A stretch of DNA of 64,000 nt from Mactra quadrangularis. Its lineage: Eukaryota; Mollusca; Bivalvia; Venerida; Mactridae. Numbering within the stretch: position 1 is the first letter of the stretch; each line of letters starts with the position of its first letter. Below, piece after piece: positions 1 to 11,418 of the stretch. Location: contig CM046305.1 in assembly GCA_025267735.1 (NCBI GenBank), positions 39,949,108 through 40,013,107 on the forward strand, given 5' to 3'. The translations under genes and the position numbers were made by a program. The notes beneath the pieces were generated by a model. It was not told where the DNA came from. It searched no databases and saw only the letters and a program-made list of their open reading frames with translations.

Positions 1-212
1 AGAAATGCCGGGCGTGATTTTGTTACTATAGTGCGTACAACCCCCATAAAAATCAACATGTTTTGGTAAACATTAAAAATGAGACAATTCATTTCAGGGG
101 TAGGCAGTATTAAACAAAAAATGTGTAATTCATATTTACAAATTTTGCATGGGTGATAAACCACAACCGCTTGTAAAGCATGCTTGTTTTGGTAGAACGC
201 TTTCCATTATTG

Positions 213-452
213 TTCGTTTTTTCTCAACTGTCAAAGCTTGAATAATTTCACGGTGACTGAATGCTTTGTTTTTGTACTGGCGGCCTAATTGTCATTAGAA
301 ATATCTTGACTAAAACATTTTATACGGTATAAGAAGCTTTACTCAATCATGATACACACTTTCGGAAACTCATGGATGTATTACAACAATAATTTGAACA
401 AACGCATTCACCGTGAAATTATTCATCTTTTGACAGTTGAGAAAAAAAAATA
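213..452. mobile_element. MITE family A, copy 1 (about 240 bp)
   Basis: Inverted ends of about 40 bp: the left end reads ttttttctcaactgtcaaag and the right end is its near reverse complement (ctttgacagttgagaaaaa type). A nearly identical copy lies at 54963-55211 and a shortened one at 41044-41161. There is no coding capacity, so this is a non-autonomous DNA element. The superfamily is not assigned because no clean target duplication is visible. Confidence 0.75.
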
Positions 453-3400
453 CACCAACAACTAAGACACAAGTAAAACACATCACAATTGTTTATTTTA
501 AAGTCATCCTGGGCATCCCTCGTCGTGGGTTAGTTCATTGTATTGTTATTATAAACAGTGTTATGTTTTTTGTTTCAACTATTAGTCCGTTGTGTCGAGG
601 TAAATTATTTGTCACAACTAACAAGCCATGACTGGCTTTACTTCAGAAACTGGCATCGTTTATTTAGTGTACTGAATGAGGTTTGCTTTAAGTTGATCAG
701 TTTAGATAAAGACTTCACGTTATAAATGTGTTGATTGCATTTACTGGCTGATTTTTTGTTGTCACGGACATTTCTAATTTATTTTTCTAATTTATTTCCT
801 GTTACACATTTTAGAATCCATGGATCATGGATAGTTTTCTGAGTAAATTCTGTTTCTCAGGAAATTTAGACCTGGTTTTAATCATTTTAAGATTTTTTTA
901 AAAATATTCGAATAATGAATTTCTTTATTCTGGAAATTTCGGTTTTCACCTTAATGCAATGTTGGCTTGAAACGTGTATGAGAAGTATAAACACGTCTGA
1001 CCTAATTTAACCCTCAGTAATCCGATGCTTGGAATAGTGTGTACCGTGGACTATTTTCCAAGATATCTCACAGATCATGAGATGCTAGCCTATAATTTAC
1101 TCTTTAGGATGTCAAAGCCATTGTTTAAAAGTGACATCGTCATGGAAATTCTGAAATCTAGTTCATTATAACGTTTAGCATACTGATAGACTGAATAAAT
1201 TCTGAATCGATGCATTTACTGTTACGAGGACTTTTGGTTATGTTGCAATGTGAATTAAATTGTAAATAATTATATCTCTTGTGTATTTGCGGACAAAATT
1301 TGATGTGATTTTGGTTATCAGTAATTAGAGAGTCTACGGAAATGAATCTTCCGGAGAATTTCAACAAATTAAATGTTATGATGTGTCCCTCTACAATATT
1401 GTTATTTGAAGTAAGTATCTCCATCCAAGTATGATTGATGGATAAACAAAAGATAAACGAAAGTGACTCGGTCAACCTGACCTAAAAATGACGTCTCTCC
1501 CCCTAAAATTTTGGCATGCTTTTGATAGTCATCTTCGTTTTTCGATTTCGATTTATTTTACTGTATATAAAATACAAACTTATCAACATACTTGACTAAC
1601 TAAATAAAGGAAATTTTCATTAGCTTTTATCGATTTTCACTGATCTGTGGCTTTGGTGGGGTAGGGATTGATGAAGAAATAATTGAATGACTCACTCGAT
1701 ATACCTGAGGTAAGATACGGAATAAAATCGCTGCACACTTTGTTCATAATTATGAATGTATTGTAACTCTATGCACTTCTCTATTGAATTGTTAGTTTAG
1801 AAAGCATGGAATGGAGAAATATTTTCATTTGTGTTGTATTGGATGATTGCATGTTGCACATAAGTTTGAATTTGCTTATTGATTATTTACAAAGACGATT
1901 TTACAATTTGTTACTGGATATGTTCCATTTAGATTCGGATGATTAAGATGAATTTAAACGTATGGGTTTACGCCTCTATGCTTTTAAAAGCGTGATAATA
2001 TTACCTGTATAACCGGCCATAATCCCCACAAGAAATGACGATTAGTAGCCAGATGTAGTCATGTGTAATTTTTCGAGAGGATTGCATGAACTTACATACC
2101 GCGGTCAAATAATGAAAACTTGACCACCAAGTTGACTGGACACTAGGGTCAATTGCCGATGACTTTGGCCGAGGTTTGAGATTGTCTAATGTCGGCTGGA
2201 ATTACCGATTTTTAGACCGTTTTGGGGAGTTGACATAAGTTTTCCGATTTACCTAGATGAACTTTTGATAGATTTGACTGAGAATAGCCGATTTTTGTCC
2301 TGATTATATAATTCCTTGACAAAGATAGATGCATATACCTACATAGAAAAAGAGGTAAGTTGAATAAATAGTTAGGAACAATACAATACTGAATTTAACG
2401 TTTGCAAGTTACAGCCTACAAACGCCTTGAACATGAGACTTAAATACACAAAAGACAGTTAAAATATGTGAGATGATATTCTAAATATATGATGATATTA
2501 GATAAAATCATAAATTATTGTTTAATTTTAGTGAGGATTTATTTATGACTTGCTGTCAGTGACTGTAATACATTTATAATTATTCGAGACATGCTTGTAT
2601 ACACACATAAACATGTATTGTATTTCAAAAAAATGATAATTTTGTGTATTGCTGTACGAAATTTCAACAGTTCATATAATGGTTTAAGGTTTTATAAAGG
2701 TCTGTTTTCTATACAGTGAAGTATTTTGTGCTGACAAAAATGTTAATTACATGTTGTATTTACGGTCATGCATTATAGTAAATTGTATATGATAATAATA
2801 TGAAAATAAAAGTAGGTTAAACTATCTATTTAATTGTTGTATTTTTTCACCCCAAAAATGATTTTAATGGAACCAACTAAGCCCTCTCCTATGTAAATTT
2901 AGAGACAGTGCTTATATGTTACACATTTCCTCAGCTGATTTAGTCGTAGTGAAAAGAGACTATTTGTAATGTATGGTAACAAATAAAGAACGTTTATTGA
3001 AGTTACGATTTTCTACAGACCACCTGCCGCTGTCACTATTACATTGTAATTTGTAATGTTGCAGTTGTTAATGTTAAATATGAGAATGAGACAAATCTTT
3101 AATGGGATCAAGAGTTTATTTACATGAGCAGCTTGTCGCTTGATAACCAATACAGAAAGAGTTAAGATGCTAATGACTATCTGAACATCCCAGATACCAA
3201 TGCAATTTAGCATTCATTATAACACGAGATAGTATAGAACATCGGCATGGATAATCTGTTAGTTTGATACAAAGCTACAATATTCAATATAGACAAGATC
3301 ATTGTTATTGGAAAATGGAAATTGCAGTCAGCTACTTATAATGTTCGTTTGACTACTCGTGGTCGTAAACAAATCAAGAATTTATAACTGAACACTGGCA

Positions 3401-3727
3401 CATGCATGCAGAAAATTTGAATGATACGTAGACGATATTGCTTGAGCATACGAATCATATGGAAGCTTTAAGCGATGTGTTTTTATAGTAAATAATTTTC
3501 TGGGAAATATTTTAAGGAAGTTGGTTACATACAAAATGTACGTCGATACGATCGGCTCCTTCATGTGAATTAAGTCATTAATATTCCACCGACGGCTTTG
3601 GTACGTTGTAAACGTATCATGTTATAAAACATGCCCCCACCTCATATCTGAAATCATCGATATGCAAACACGGATTATGATTTTTTCTAGGGTATAAGAT
3701 TATTTGTTAAACTCAATTTTACTATTT
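453..3727. other. Intergenic, no supported gene
   Basis: AT-rich sequence with frequent stops in all frames. The longest frame (1158-1475, minus, 105 codons) has no recognisable domain, no exon-like borders and a composition expected by chance. No RNA gene, tandem array or clear element was seen. A distant first exon or promoter of a downstream plus-strand gene could be hidden here. Confidence 0.5.
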
Positions 3728-4066
3728 TAAAGGTACTCATTCACAGATTTCCACTTTAATATCAACCTTTTCTTAAACTATCAAAATTGTATGAAATATT
3801 TTTGGAAGCAGGAAAGTAATGTTCTAATAATGACAATTTTAGTGCACACTGACATACAAGTACAAATGATGGTGTTTCATATAGTAAATATCTACCCCGT
3901 ATGTCACGGTATAGACACTTTTAGTGCACTTTTTGTGACGTTTATTGTATATTTCTTGCAACATACAGGTCAGTTTGAATTAATTTTCTTGACACAATTA
4001 CAAATACTGAATGGTATTTTGAAATTATAGAAAAAATAAACCAAATCTGTGAACTAGTACCTTTAA
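3728..4066. mobile_element. MITE family B, copy 1 (about 340 bp)
   Basis: The ends are inverted: left aaaggtactcattcacagat, right aaatctgtgaactagtacct, about 22 bp with few mismatches. A second full copy is at 21465-21812 inside a KDM2 intron, sharing long internal blocks such as the segment ending ccccgtatgtcacggtatag. The 79-codon frame inside it is a by-product of the repeat, not a gene. Confidence 0.8.
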
Positions 4067-5417
4067 GAAATACTGGCCATGATCGTCTGCCATAATATTG
4101 TACTTATGTATATCACCTCTCTTAATTTTGAAATTTATAAATTAGCATTTGTTGTTGTGAATCATACAACCCTTTTAGTCACATATGTATGTAAGGGCCG
4201 GAGGACGACACAGCTTGATAAATGTTGTTGTTGATTATTTGGTTATACATACTTAAGTGTTGATAATTTGGTAATAATTGGAGTGCGTATAATTACCATG
4301 AAACATGATAACTTGAAACTGATTTGTTGAACTAATTTATTTGGAAAAAATTTACCTACATGCAGTTGGAAAGTGTAAACTGACGTGAACCTAAAGTATT
4401 GTAATTTTAAATATTGAAACACATTCAAAATGATATTTGTGGGGGATTACTTCCTTGAACCTCCACCAAGCAGTTGTTCAGAATGACAAAAATGAACATA
4501 ACTTATATGTAAACATATATAAAATAAAATTGCCTTAAGTAAAGATGTATGTTTGATCAATAATTAAATATATTTTCCTGTATACATGTAAATATATATG
4601 CCGTAGGACTGATTACTTTTAAAACCACAGTTGTAACTAACAAATTGGTGGTTTAAAAATCAACCTACAATTAACAAAACCTGCTTTTAATTTGTGAACA
4701 TTTTAAAGAACGAGCAAAATCAATAATGTCATGTATTTTATTCGAAATATGTTGTCAGATGATAAATATAACAGAAAGTTATATGTTTAGTACTAAATGT
4801 GTTAGTGTCACACCGTGCTGTCACCTTAAATAACAGTTAACACATCCAAGGAGCAAAAATGTGAAAATCCGGATTAATGAACAATTTCAGATTCAATGAA
4901 CTTAGCTTCTTGGAACCCACAGAGACAACTCTCTTGGTTTAGAGAGTAGGAGACTCAAAGGGAAGAAGATAAGGCATTGGATAAATGTGGTGCTACTATA
5001 ATTAAAGTTTTCATTATTGTAGTTTTTTCTATAAGTGAAATTCATAGTCAATGCTGAAATGAAGATTCGTTTGTTTATTCTTCATGCGTGTTTTATTTAA
5101 CAATAACTTGACCTTAGATGTAACTCACACAATGATCTTTTTATAAATGTGATTTGGCTGCCTTATGTGACACCGACTGTTAAAAATGAGCTTAAACTGA
5201 AAACCAATCTAATCAACATATAAACTAATGTTACCTGTAATGTATCAAATTGAACATGAAATGTTACAAAAATTGTCAATGATATACAATGCTAAAGTGT
5301 TTCGTCAATTGATCAGACTTCTGATGGAGAACGTAAAACTAAATAAACTCAACTCATCAAAGAAAAATAAATTGTTTTTTTATATAAATGAAATCATGAT
5401 AAACTTATTAAGTTGAT
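4067..5417. other. Intergenic; leader region of the next frame
   Basis: No gene recognised. A 62-codon frame (5228-5416) ends one base before the ATG at 5418; it could be an upstream frame in the leader of the next gene but has no domain. No TATA-like promoter can be singled out in such AT-rich DNA. Confidence 0.4.
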
Positions 5418-8400
5418 ATGGATAAAGAAACTGTTCGCAAAGGTAAAAGTTCTGATAAAGGATCAGACAAAGTTCAACAAAGTTCTGCGCTGGATAAAGA
5501 TAACAGTGTTGATCCAGATAATGAAAATTTCGAAATTGTCATAGAAAATGTCGATACAAATGAAATAAAAACATTTGACATAAGAACATTTAAGAATTTT
5601 ACCAACACCTGTTCAGATGTGGCTGAATACAATGATAATAAAATAGAATCTAATTCACATGATGATATTGGTGATTCCATTCTTGAACTTGAAGATCGTA
5701 ATTCTGTTGATAACATTAAAATTGAAAAAGACATAACTAAAATGTATGAAGAGTCAGAACTTGTTTCTAGTGTAGAAACAGCTGTTGAGAATTTTGTTGG
5801 AAGGTCCGCTGATGTTGGTGTTAGTTGCTTTGTTAATACTGGTGTTGAGAATGTGTTTCCAAACAGTGTGATAGATGATAGTACGCAAGAAACTTTTCCA
5901 CAGATTGCTGGTGTCGTTAGTGTTAAAACAGAGTTAGATATAGATGATACTGAATACTATAAAATGAACATACACTGTGGTAGAGAATTGAAGTCAGAAG
6001 AAAATGAAAGTCTGGCTGCTGAAAATACAAAATGTATTGCTAAACAATCTTTTGTTAAAGTTACTAAATCATTTGTCCAACAATCTAATATTGACATTGA
6101 TAAAGGATTTGTCCAACCTTCTATTGTTGAAATTGATAAAGAATTTGTCCAACAATTAAATGTTAAAATTGATAAAGCATTTGTCCAATCATCTAGTGTT
6201 GACATTGATGAAAGATTTGCTGAATCTTCTAGATCCCAAATTGTTAACAATCATATTGATATTCATCCTGAATATGATAATTATGTAGACTTTAAAACTA
6301 CTACGGTTAGACATGAGGAATTTGATGATAAATATCATGATGGAAGACAAAGGGGAACTAATAAATATTTTGACAGAAGATTAATTGATGATAACTTTTC
6401 TGACCCGACACATGAGGCAATTGTTGATAAATACCAAGGTAGAAGTAATGACTATACAGATAAATGCTTTGATGATCAAAATTCTAGATCCAGAAATGCT
6501 TCATTTGTTAGTATGTTGTCTGGAAGTCCCTTTCTACCTACTTTAAACTGTGCTGCTACTCGAAGGAACTTTGAGAGATATCCAGTTACTTTAGAAAATG
6601 TTAGATCCATTGACAGTAGAAATAAGTTAGTACATACTGGTACTTCACCAAGCAGTACAATACACAAACATGATGATAGATTTCTGACACCATACAAACC
6701 AGCAAGACATCCTGTGTATCAATTTGGAGGTTCACATCAACATTCTAGATTTCAAAGAAAGCCTATGTACAGATCTTTATACAACCCTGGTGAATTCAGA
6801 TGTAGAATGTCTTGCTACACCCCTGCTTTAGCTGGACGTCCTTGGCAAAATATTGACCCTCAAATTAGACAACATTATAACAGTACACTAATAAGACCAC
6901 ATCATTCCAGTGCAACGACTGCATCTCATTGTAACAAATCACTTATTAGATCTCAACATATTGGTTCTCCAATCAGACAGCAGAATATTGGTACACAAAT
7001 CAGGTTTGTGCGTACCGGTACACTTATCAGCTCTGGTCAAAGTGGAACACAACTCAGGCCAGTATATAGACGTACATCGATTAGACCAGGACATAATGGT
7101 ACACCTATCAGACTTGGTTCAACTTACAGACATTCTGCACGCCTACCTCTGTATGCTTACACGCCAGTATGTACTATGAATGATAAGTTCTCAAGGCAAT
7201 ATTTACCTGAAAATCTATATTCAGGTTCAAGTAGACTTGGGAACCATCAGTCACGTAGACCTGACTTTTATCAGTCATTTGAGAGAAGACTCAATCAAAC
7301 TTTAAATAAAGAACCTGCGGCATGTGATAATGATAAAACAATATCTGTGAACTATGCTGCTGGTGCGAATGAAAACTTTGAAGAAAGTGATAATAGAATG
7401 AATGCCAATGTGTGTATAAATATAGCTGATGAATTGAAAGGTGTTAGTGAGGATACACACATACGTGGTAACTTGACTAATATATTTAACAGCGTGACTG
7501 AAGGTGATGATTTGAATGCTGTTAATGTCTGTACTCTAATTGGTGATAATATTTCCCATGCTAGTAAGGGTAATTTGAAAAAAGTTTTCAACAGTGTAGA
7601 TAAAGGTGCTAATATGAAAAATGCTCATCGTAGATGTGATAATCATTCCAAAAATACTACTTGTACCTCATACATTGATGTTGAATCTAAAATTGTAACT
7701 GATAATTTAAAACGTATGTTCTTGGATAGTAACATAGATGGTCATTGTACTCCTTGTTCAAGCGTATATAATACTCAGAGTTCAAGCATAGATCAAATAA
7801 CTGACATAGTAAACACAAGTGTAGGTAGTACAAAAGAAATGTTAGGTATAAAGAGTACAAACAAAGAAGCAACAACCAAGACGTTTGATTCATGTAAAGA
7901 TGATCTTAAATCAGCTGACTCGGACTATAGTTATATAATGCTGGATGGAATATTATCATTAAATTTGTCTGAAGAGGATGACGAAGATAATGTGCTAGAT
8001 AAACATGAAAAAACTACAAGAGATTGTAATGAGTCCACTGATGCAGTAAGTTATGATAAAATAAAAGAAGAAACGATTACAAGCGTTGATGAGATAAAAG
8101 ATTTGAAGAAGGATCATGATATTGAAGCACTACCAGATGTTCATAATGGGAGTAGTGAAAAGTTGGATCTGGCTGTTGATAATGATAAGATTGGAATGCA
8201 AGATATTGATAATACAAGTAGTGAAACATTGGAATATTTGGTTGATAATGATCAAGATAATAATAGTGGTAGCGATACAGAGGTTGAGGAAAAATGTACA
8301 AAAGTTAATGAAGAATATGTTAATACAACATCTTCTGATGAAACTAAGTGTTTAGTTGATAGTTGTAATGATAAACTGAGTGATAGTAGTAAAACAAGGA

Positions 8401-9143
8401 AAGGAAAGCATGTTGGACATAAAATGGATGAAGTAGGGAAGGGGAATAGAAATATACGATATAGAATTGTTAAACAACTTGCTTTACATAGATGTACCGG
8501 ATATTCAATACAAACTGTAATGTTGGTATGTTATATAGTATATGTTGTACCAACTATAATGTTGGTATGTTTTATAGTATATGTTATACAAACTATAATG
8601 TTGGTATGTTATATAGTATATGTTATACAAACTATAATGTTGGTATGTTATATAGTATATGTTATACAAACTATAATGTTGGTATGTTATATAGTATATG
8701 TTATACAAACTATAATGTTGGTATGTTATATAGTATATGTTATACAAACTATAATGTTGGTATGTTATATAGTATATGTTATACAAACTATAATGTTGGT
8801 ATGTTATATAGTATATGTTATACAAACTATAATGTTGGTATGTTATATAGTATATGTTGTACAAACTATAATGTTGGTATGTTATATAGTATATGTTGTA
8901 CAAACTATAATGTTGGTATGTTTTATAGTATATGTTATACAAACTATAATGTTGGTATGTTATATAGTATATGTTATACAAACTATAATGTTGGTATGTT
9001 ATATAGTATATGTTATACAAACTATAATGTTGGTATGTTATATAGTATATGTTGTACAAACTATAATGTTGGTATGTTATATAGTATATGTTGTACAAAC
9101 TATAATGTTGGTATGTTATAAGTATATGTTATACAAACTATAA
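5418..9143 (+). CDS. Unrecognised long, acidic, probably disordered protein with a minisatellite-coded tail
   Basis: An uninterrupted frame of 1241 codons, far longer than chance allows in this AT-rich DNA. The ATG at 5418 is preceded in frame by TAA at 5409, so this is either a single-exon gene or a first coding exon. I do not recognise the family. Residues 1-1030 are rich in Asp, Asn, Ser, Lys and Glu. Around residues 210-275 is a four-fold imperfect repeat of about 16 residues with the core FVQ..(N/S)(I/V)(D/K)IDK. Around 490-580 is an Arg/Gly/Thr-rich repeat region with the core G(T/S).IR. There are acidic patches (LSEEDDEDN) and psi-K-x-E motifs that could be SUMO sites (VKTELD). From about residue 1030 the frame enters the 39-bp minisatellite and encodes about 15 copies of VIQTIMLVCYIVY, stopping after a one-base deletion in one unit. 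The real protein may instead be spliced out of the array at one of its GTATGT sites. No transmembrane or catalytic domain was seen in the first 1030 residues. Expression is unproven. Confidence 0.6.
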   Translation: MDKETVRKGKSSDKGSDKVQQSSALDKDNSVDPDNENFEIVIENVDTNEIKTFDIRTFKNFTNTCSDVAEYNDNKIESNSHDDIGDSILELEDRNSVDNIKIEKDITKMYEESELVSSVETAVENFVGRSADVGVSCFVNTGVENVFPNSVIDDSTQETFPQIAGVVSVKTELDIDDTEYYKMNIHCGRELKSEENESLAAENTKCIAKQSFVKVTKSFVQQSNIDIDKGFVQPSIVEIDKEFVQQLNVKIDKAFVQSSSVDIDERFAESSRSQIVNNHIDIHPEYDNYVDFKTTTVRHEEFDDKYHDGRQRGTNKYFDRRLIDDNFSDPTHEAIVDKYQGRSNDYTDKCFDDQNSRSRNASFVSMLSGSPFLPTLNCAATRRNFERYPVTLENVRSIDSRNKLVHTGTSPSSTIHKHDDRFLTPYKPARHPVYQFGGSHQHSRFQRKPMYRSLYNPGEFRCRMSCYTPALAGRPWQNIDPQIRQHYNSTLIRPHHSSATTASHCNKSLIRSQHIGSPIRQQNIGTQIRFVRTGTLISSGQSGTQLRPVYRRTSIRPGHNGTPIRLGSTYRHSARLPLYAYTPVCTMNDKFSRQYLPENLYSGSSRLGNHQSRRPDFYQSFERRLNQTLNKEPAACDNDKTISVNYAAGANENFEESDNRMNANVCINIADELKGVSEDTHIRGNLTNIFNSVTEGDDLNAVNVCTLIGDNISHASKGNLKKVFNSVDKGANMKNAHRRCDNHSKNTTCTSYIDVESKIVTDNLKRMFLDSNIDGHCTPCSSVYNTQSSSIDQITDIVNTSVGSTKEMLGIKSTNKEATTKTFDSCKDDLKSADSDYSYIMLDGILSLNLSEEDDEDNVLDKHEKTTRDCNESTDAVSYDKIKEETITSVDEIKDLKKDHDIEALPDVHNGSSEKLDLAVDNDKIGMQDIDNTSSETLEYLVDNDQDNNSGSDTEVEEKCTKVNEEYVNTTSSDETKCLVDSCNDKLSDSSKTRKGKHVGHKMDEVGKGNRNIRYRIVKQLALHRCTGYSIQTVMLVCYIVYVVPTIMLVCFIVYVIQTIMLVCYIVYVIQTIMLVCYIVYVIQTIMLVCYIVYVIQTIMLVCYIVYVIQTIMLVCYIVYVIQTIMLVCYIVYVIQTIMLVCYIVYVVQTIMLVCYIVYVVQTIMLVCFIVYVIQTIMLVCYIVYVIQTIMLVCYIVYVIQTIMLVCYIVYVVQTIMLVCYIVYVVQTIMLVCYKYMLYKL

Positions 9144-9477
9144 TGTTGGTATGTTATATAGTATATGTTATACAAACTATAATGTTGGTATGTTATATAG
9201 TATATGTTGTACAAACTATAATGTTGGTATGTTATATAGTATATGTTGTACAAACTATAATGTTGGTATGTTATAAGTATATGTTATACAAACTATAATG
9301 TTGGTATGTTTTATAGTATATGTTATACAAACTATAATGTTGGTATGTTATATAGTATATGTTATACAAACTATAATGTTGGTATGATTTATAGTATATG
9401 TTATACAAACTATAATGTTGGTATGTTATATAGTATATGTTATACAAACTATAATGTTGGTATGTTATAGAGTATAT
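8507..9477 (+). repeat. 39-bp minisatellite, about 25 units
   Basis: Tandem units of 39 bp with the core ataatgttggtatgttatat followed by agtatatgtt(a/g)tacaaact. Most units differ by single bases (tta/ttg, gttat/gtttt). Because 39 is divisible by three, two plus frames and one minus frame stay open through most of the array. Two units (near 9118 and 9272) lost one T and are 38 bp; the first of these closes the long frame at 9143. Confidence 0.97.
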
Positions 9478-9767
9478 GTATTTATGTAATAATATTCACA
9501 ACAGTAATATTCATAACAATATCACATAATTTTTATAACATATGTTGAACATTGTTTAAGAAATGATATACATTCGACTGTGTTCTATAGTGGAATAAAG
9601 TATAGGTTTGTGATGGATGCATAGAAATTACAAGCCCAGCTTTTTGCAGGATAAATAATTATTTATAATAATATGATTAATAATAATTTAATGACATCCA
9701 AATAAGTGTCTATATTTTATTCTACAACAAAGCATAAAAAACTAATTTGCTAATAATTTATAAAAAA

Positions 9768-10190
9768 CTAGATGGGAGCCCGTGCAAGCACGGGCTTTAG
9801 GTAATGACAATAAAGGGAAATAACCGCTGTGAGAAGTTTGGTCTATTTTTAGTTTTATCTAGAACTATTTTTAGACACAAAAAACCCCACTTTTTTGTTG
9901 ATTTTTGGCAGTTTTTGCAAATATCAAGAGGCTTAGTCATAAAAGAATTGTCAACTTGATATGCAGGTATATAGGTGCTCCAGCGACAAACAAAAGATTT
10001 ATTCAAAGCTGCGCAGTTTCTTCCACAAAACAGGAAACTCGCAAATTTAATAGTATAGATAATTGTAGTATAATGTATAGAGTTTATTTGATAAATGAAT
10101 ATATTGACATTGATTGTTTTGTATTCATTCATTGTAATGCAATCTCAATAGTTACGACCATGTTAGAATTGTTTTATTCGTGAGGGATTA
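9768..10190 (-). mobile_element. Putative Helitron-type 3' end, right boundary uncertain
   Basis: Read on the minus strand, a perfect 9-bp-arm hairpin (agcccgtgc/gcacgggct, plus 9777-9796) is followed a few bases later by CTAG and then T. That is the usual layout of a Helitron 3' terminus: GC hairpin, short spacer, CTRR, insertion before T. The element would extend to the right in plus coordinates; its 5' TC end could not be located, so 10190 is only a guess. No Rep/helicase coding is present, so it would be non-autonomous. Confidence 0.45.
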
Positions 10191-10634
10191 TAACACTGAT
10201 GTTAATGAGTAAAATACTAAATTGCGATACTTCAGATTAAGCCTTATTGATAAATATCAAATTTCTTATTGTTTTCAAAGCTTTTGTCACAAGTTTTGTT
10301 TCACATTTTGTTCGCAATATTACTGTGTATACTTTTTTAATGCGACTTGTACCTGTATCATGATGTGGTCCATTATCCTTCATTGTCAGTTCAGTGGGTA
10401 GTCTGTCTATCTGACTGCTGAAACGGGGTTTGTTGGGACAATATTAGTGGGACCTTGGTGGAATCTGATATGAAATGGGGTATTATGTGATATCATTTAT
10501 AATATTTCATATAAGGATATTTATTAGTTAGAATACTTTAAAGGTTGATCAAATTAAGGATGTAAATGATTGAGTGTTTGACATCACTGCATGTAATGAA
10601 AGTTTAAGTGACATGAGCTATAAATAATCACTTA

Positions 10635-10900
10635 CTCTGGGGTCCAAAAGTTTCTTTACACATTTTTAAATTTTTATGTTTTGGAATATACTTGGGCATA
10701 CTTTACATGTAATTAAATTAGTTTTACAACTAATATACAGTTTATAATGAACGGTCAATTATGTTCTACCAAATATATTTTTGTTATAAATAAACAATAA
10801 AAATATCAAAACAAATTGGGTCTGGATTAATAATTGCAATAAAAAAAGAAAAGAAAATATGAAACAAATTACATGTGTAAAGAAACTTTGGACCCCAGTG
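10635..10900. mobile_element. MITE family C, copy 1 (Tc1/mariner-like, 266 bp)
   Basis: Inverted ends of about 28 bp, left ctctggggtccaaaagtttc and right gaaactttggaccccagtg, are flanked on each side by TA (10633-10634 and 10901-10902), the target duplication of Tc1/mariner elements. Related copies lie at 32024-32278 and 38402-38622. There is no coding sequence. Confidence 0.85.
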
Positions 10901-11111
10901 TAATTTACTGTAGACAGCTGAAATATTCATGGAAATACATGTAATTAAACCATCACCTCAACTTACATAAAAAATTACTAGAAATATTTTATTTCTGTAG
11001 AAATTACCATAAAACTTAGGCAGTTTTTCTCAGGTCATCTATAGACAGACACATTGTCTTCACCTCCAATCTGTGTTTTATCACCAGCTCTCGTGGTCTT
11101 CCTACTTCAGG

Positions 11112-11418
11112 CCAGCCCGGCTAGCTCAATCGGTAGGGCACAAGTCTCCTGACTGAGGGGTCATGTGTTTAATTCACAAGCAGGGCATATTTTAGTGTAG
11201 CTTGGTCATGAAATAATTTCTGTGGACATTCTTCCATCTTACAATGATTGTTAAATCATGTAGGGCAGTTGTCAGTCACTGATGGAATAAAGCTCCTAGT
11301 ATAGGATTAACTGCTAAGTCCAAATATCAGCATTTCCAGGCTGGTGAGTAGGTTGACTGATGGTGATAAGACCTATACAATGTAATGCTAGGTTGTTTAA
11401 TAAAACCAAATAAATAAA
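11112..11418 (+). mobile_element. tRNA-derived SINE, family 1
   Basis: The head resembles tRNA with an A box (ggctagctcaatcggtaggg) and a decayed B box (gtgtttaattcac). The body contains the family-typical block gtagggcagttgtcagtcac and tagcatttccaggctggtga, and ends in a short A/T-rich tail. It ends about 270 bp before the first visible KDM2 exon. Confidence 0.85.

Noticed and set aside
1158..1475. 105-codon minus frame
   Set aside because: No domain, no splice or start support, composition as expected from AT-rich DNA.
8492..9121. 209-codon plus frame (YSICYTNYNVGML repeats) and a 197-codon minus frame (8505-9098)
   Set aside because: Both are pure readings of the 39-bp minisatellite in other frames, with no start context or unique sequence.
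5418..9143. Long frame as the first exon of KDM2
   Set aside because: KDM2 lacks only about 16 N-terminal residues by alignment of its iron-site residues, and the frame has no donor placing it in phase with the exon at 11689.
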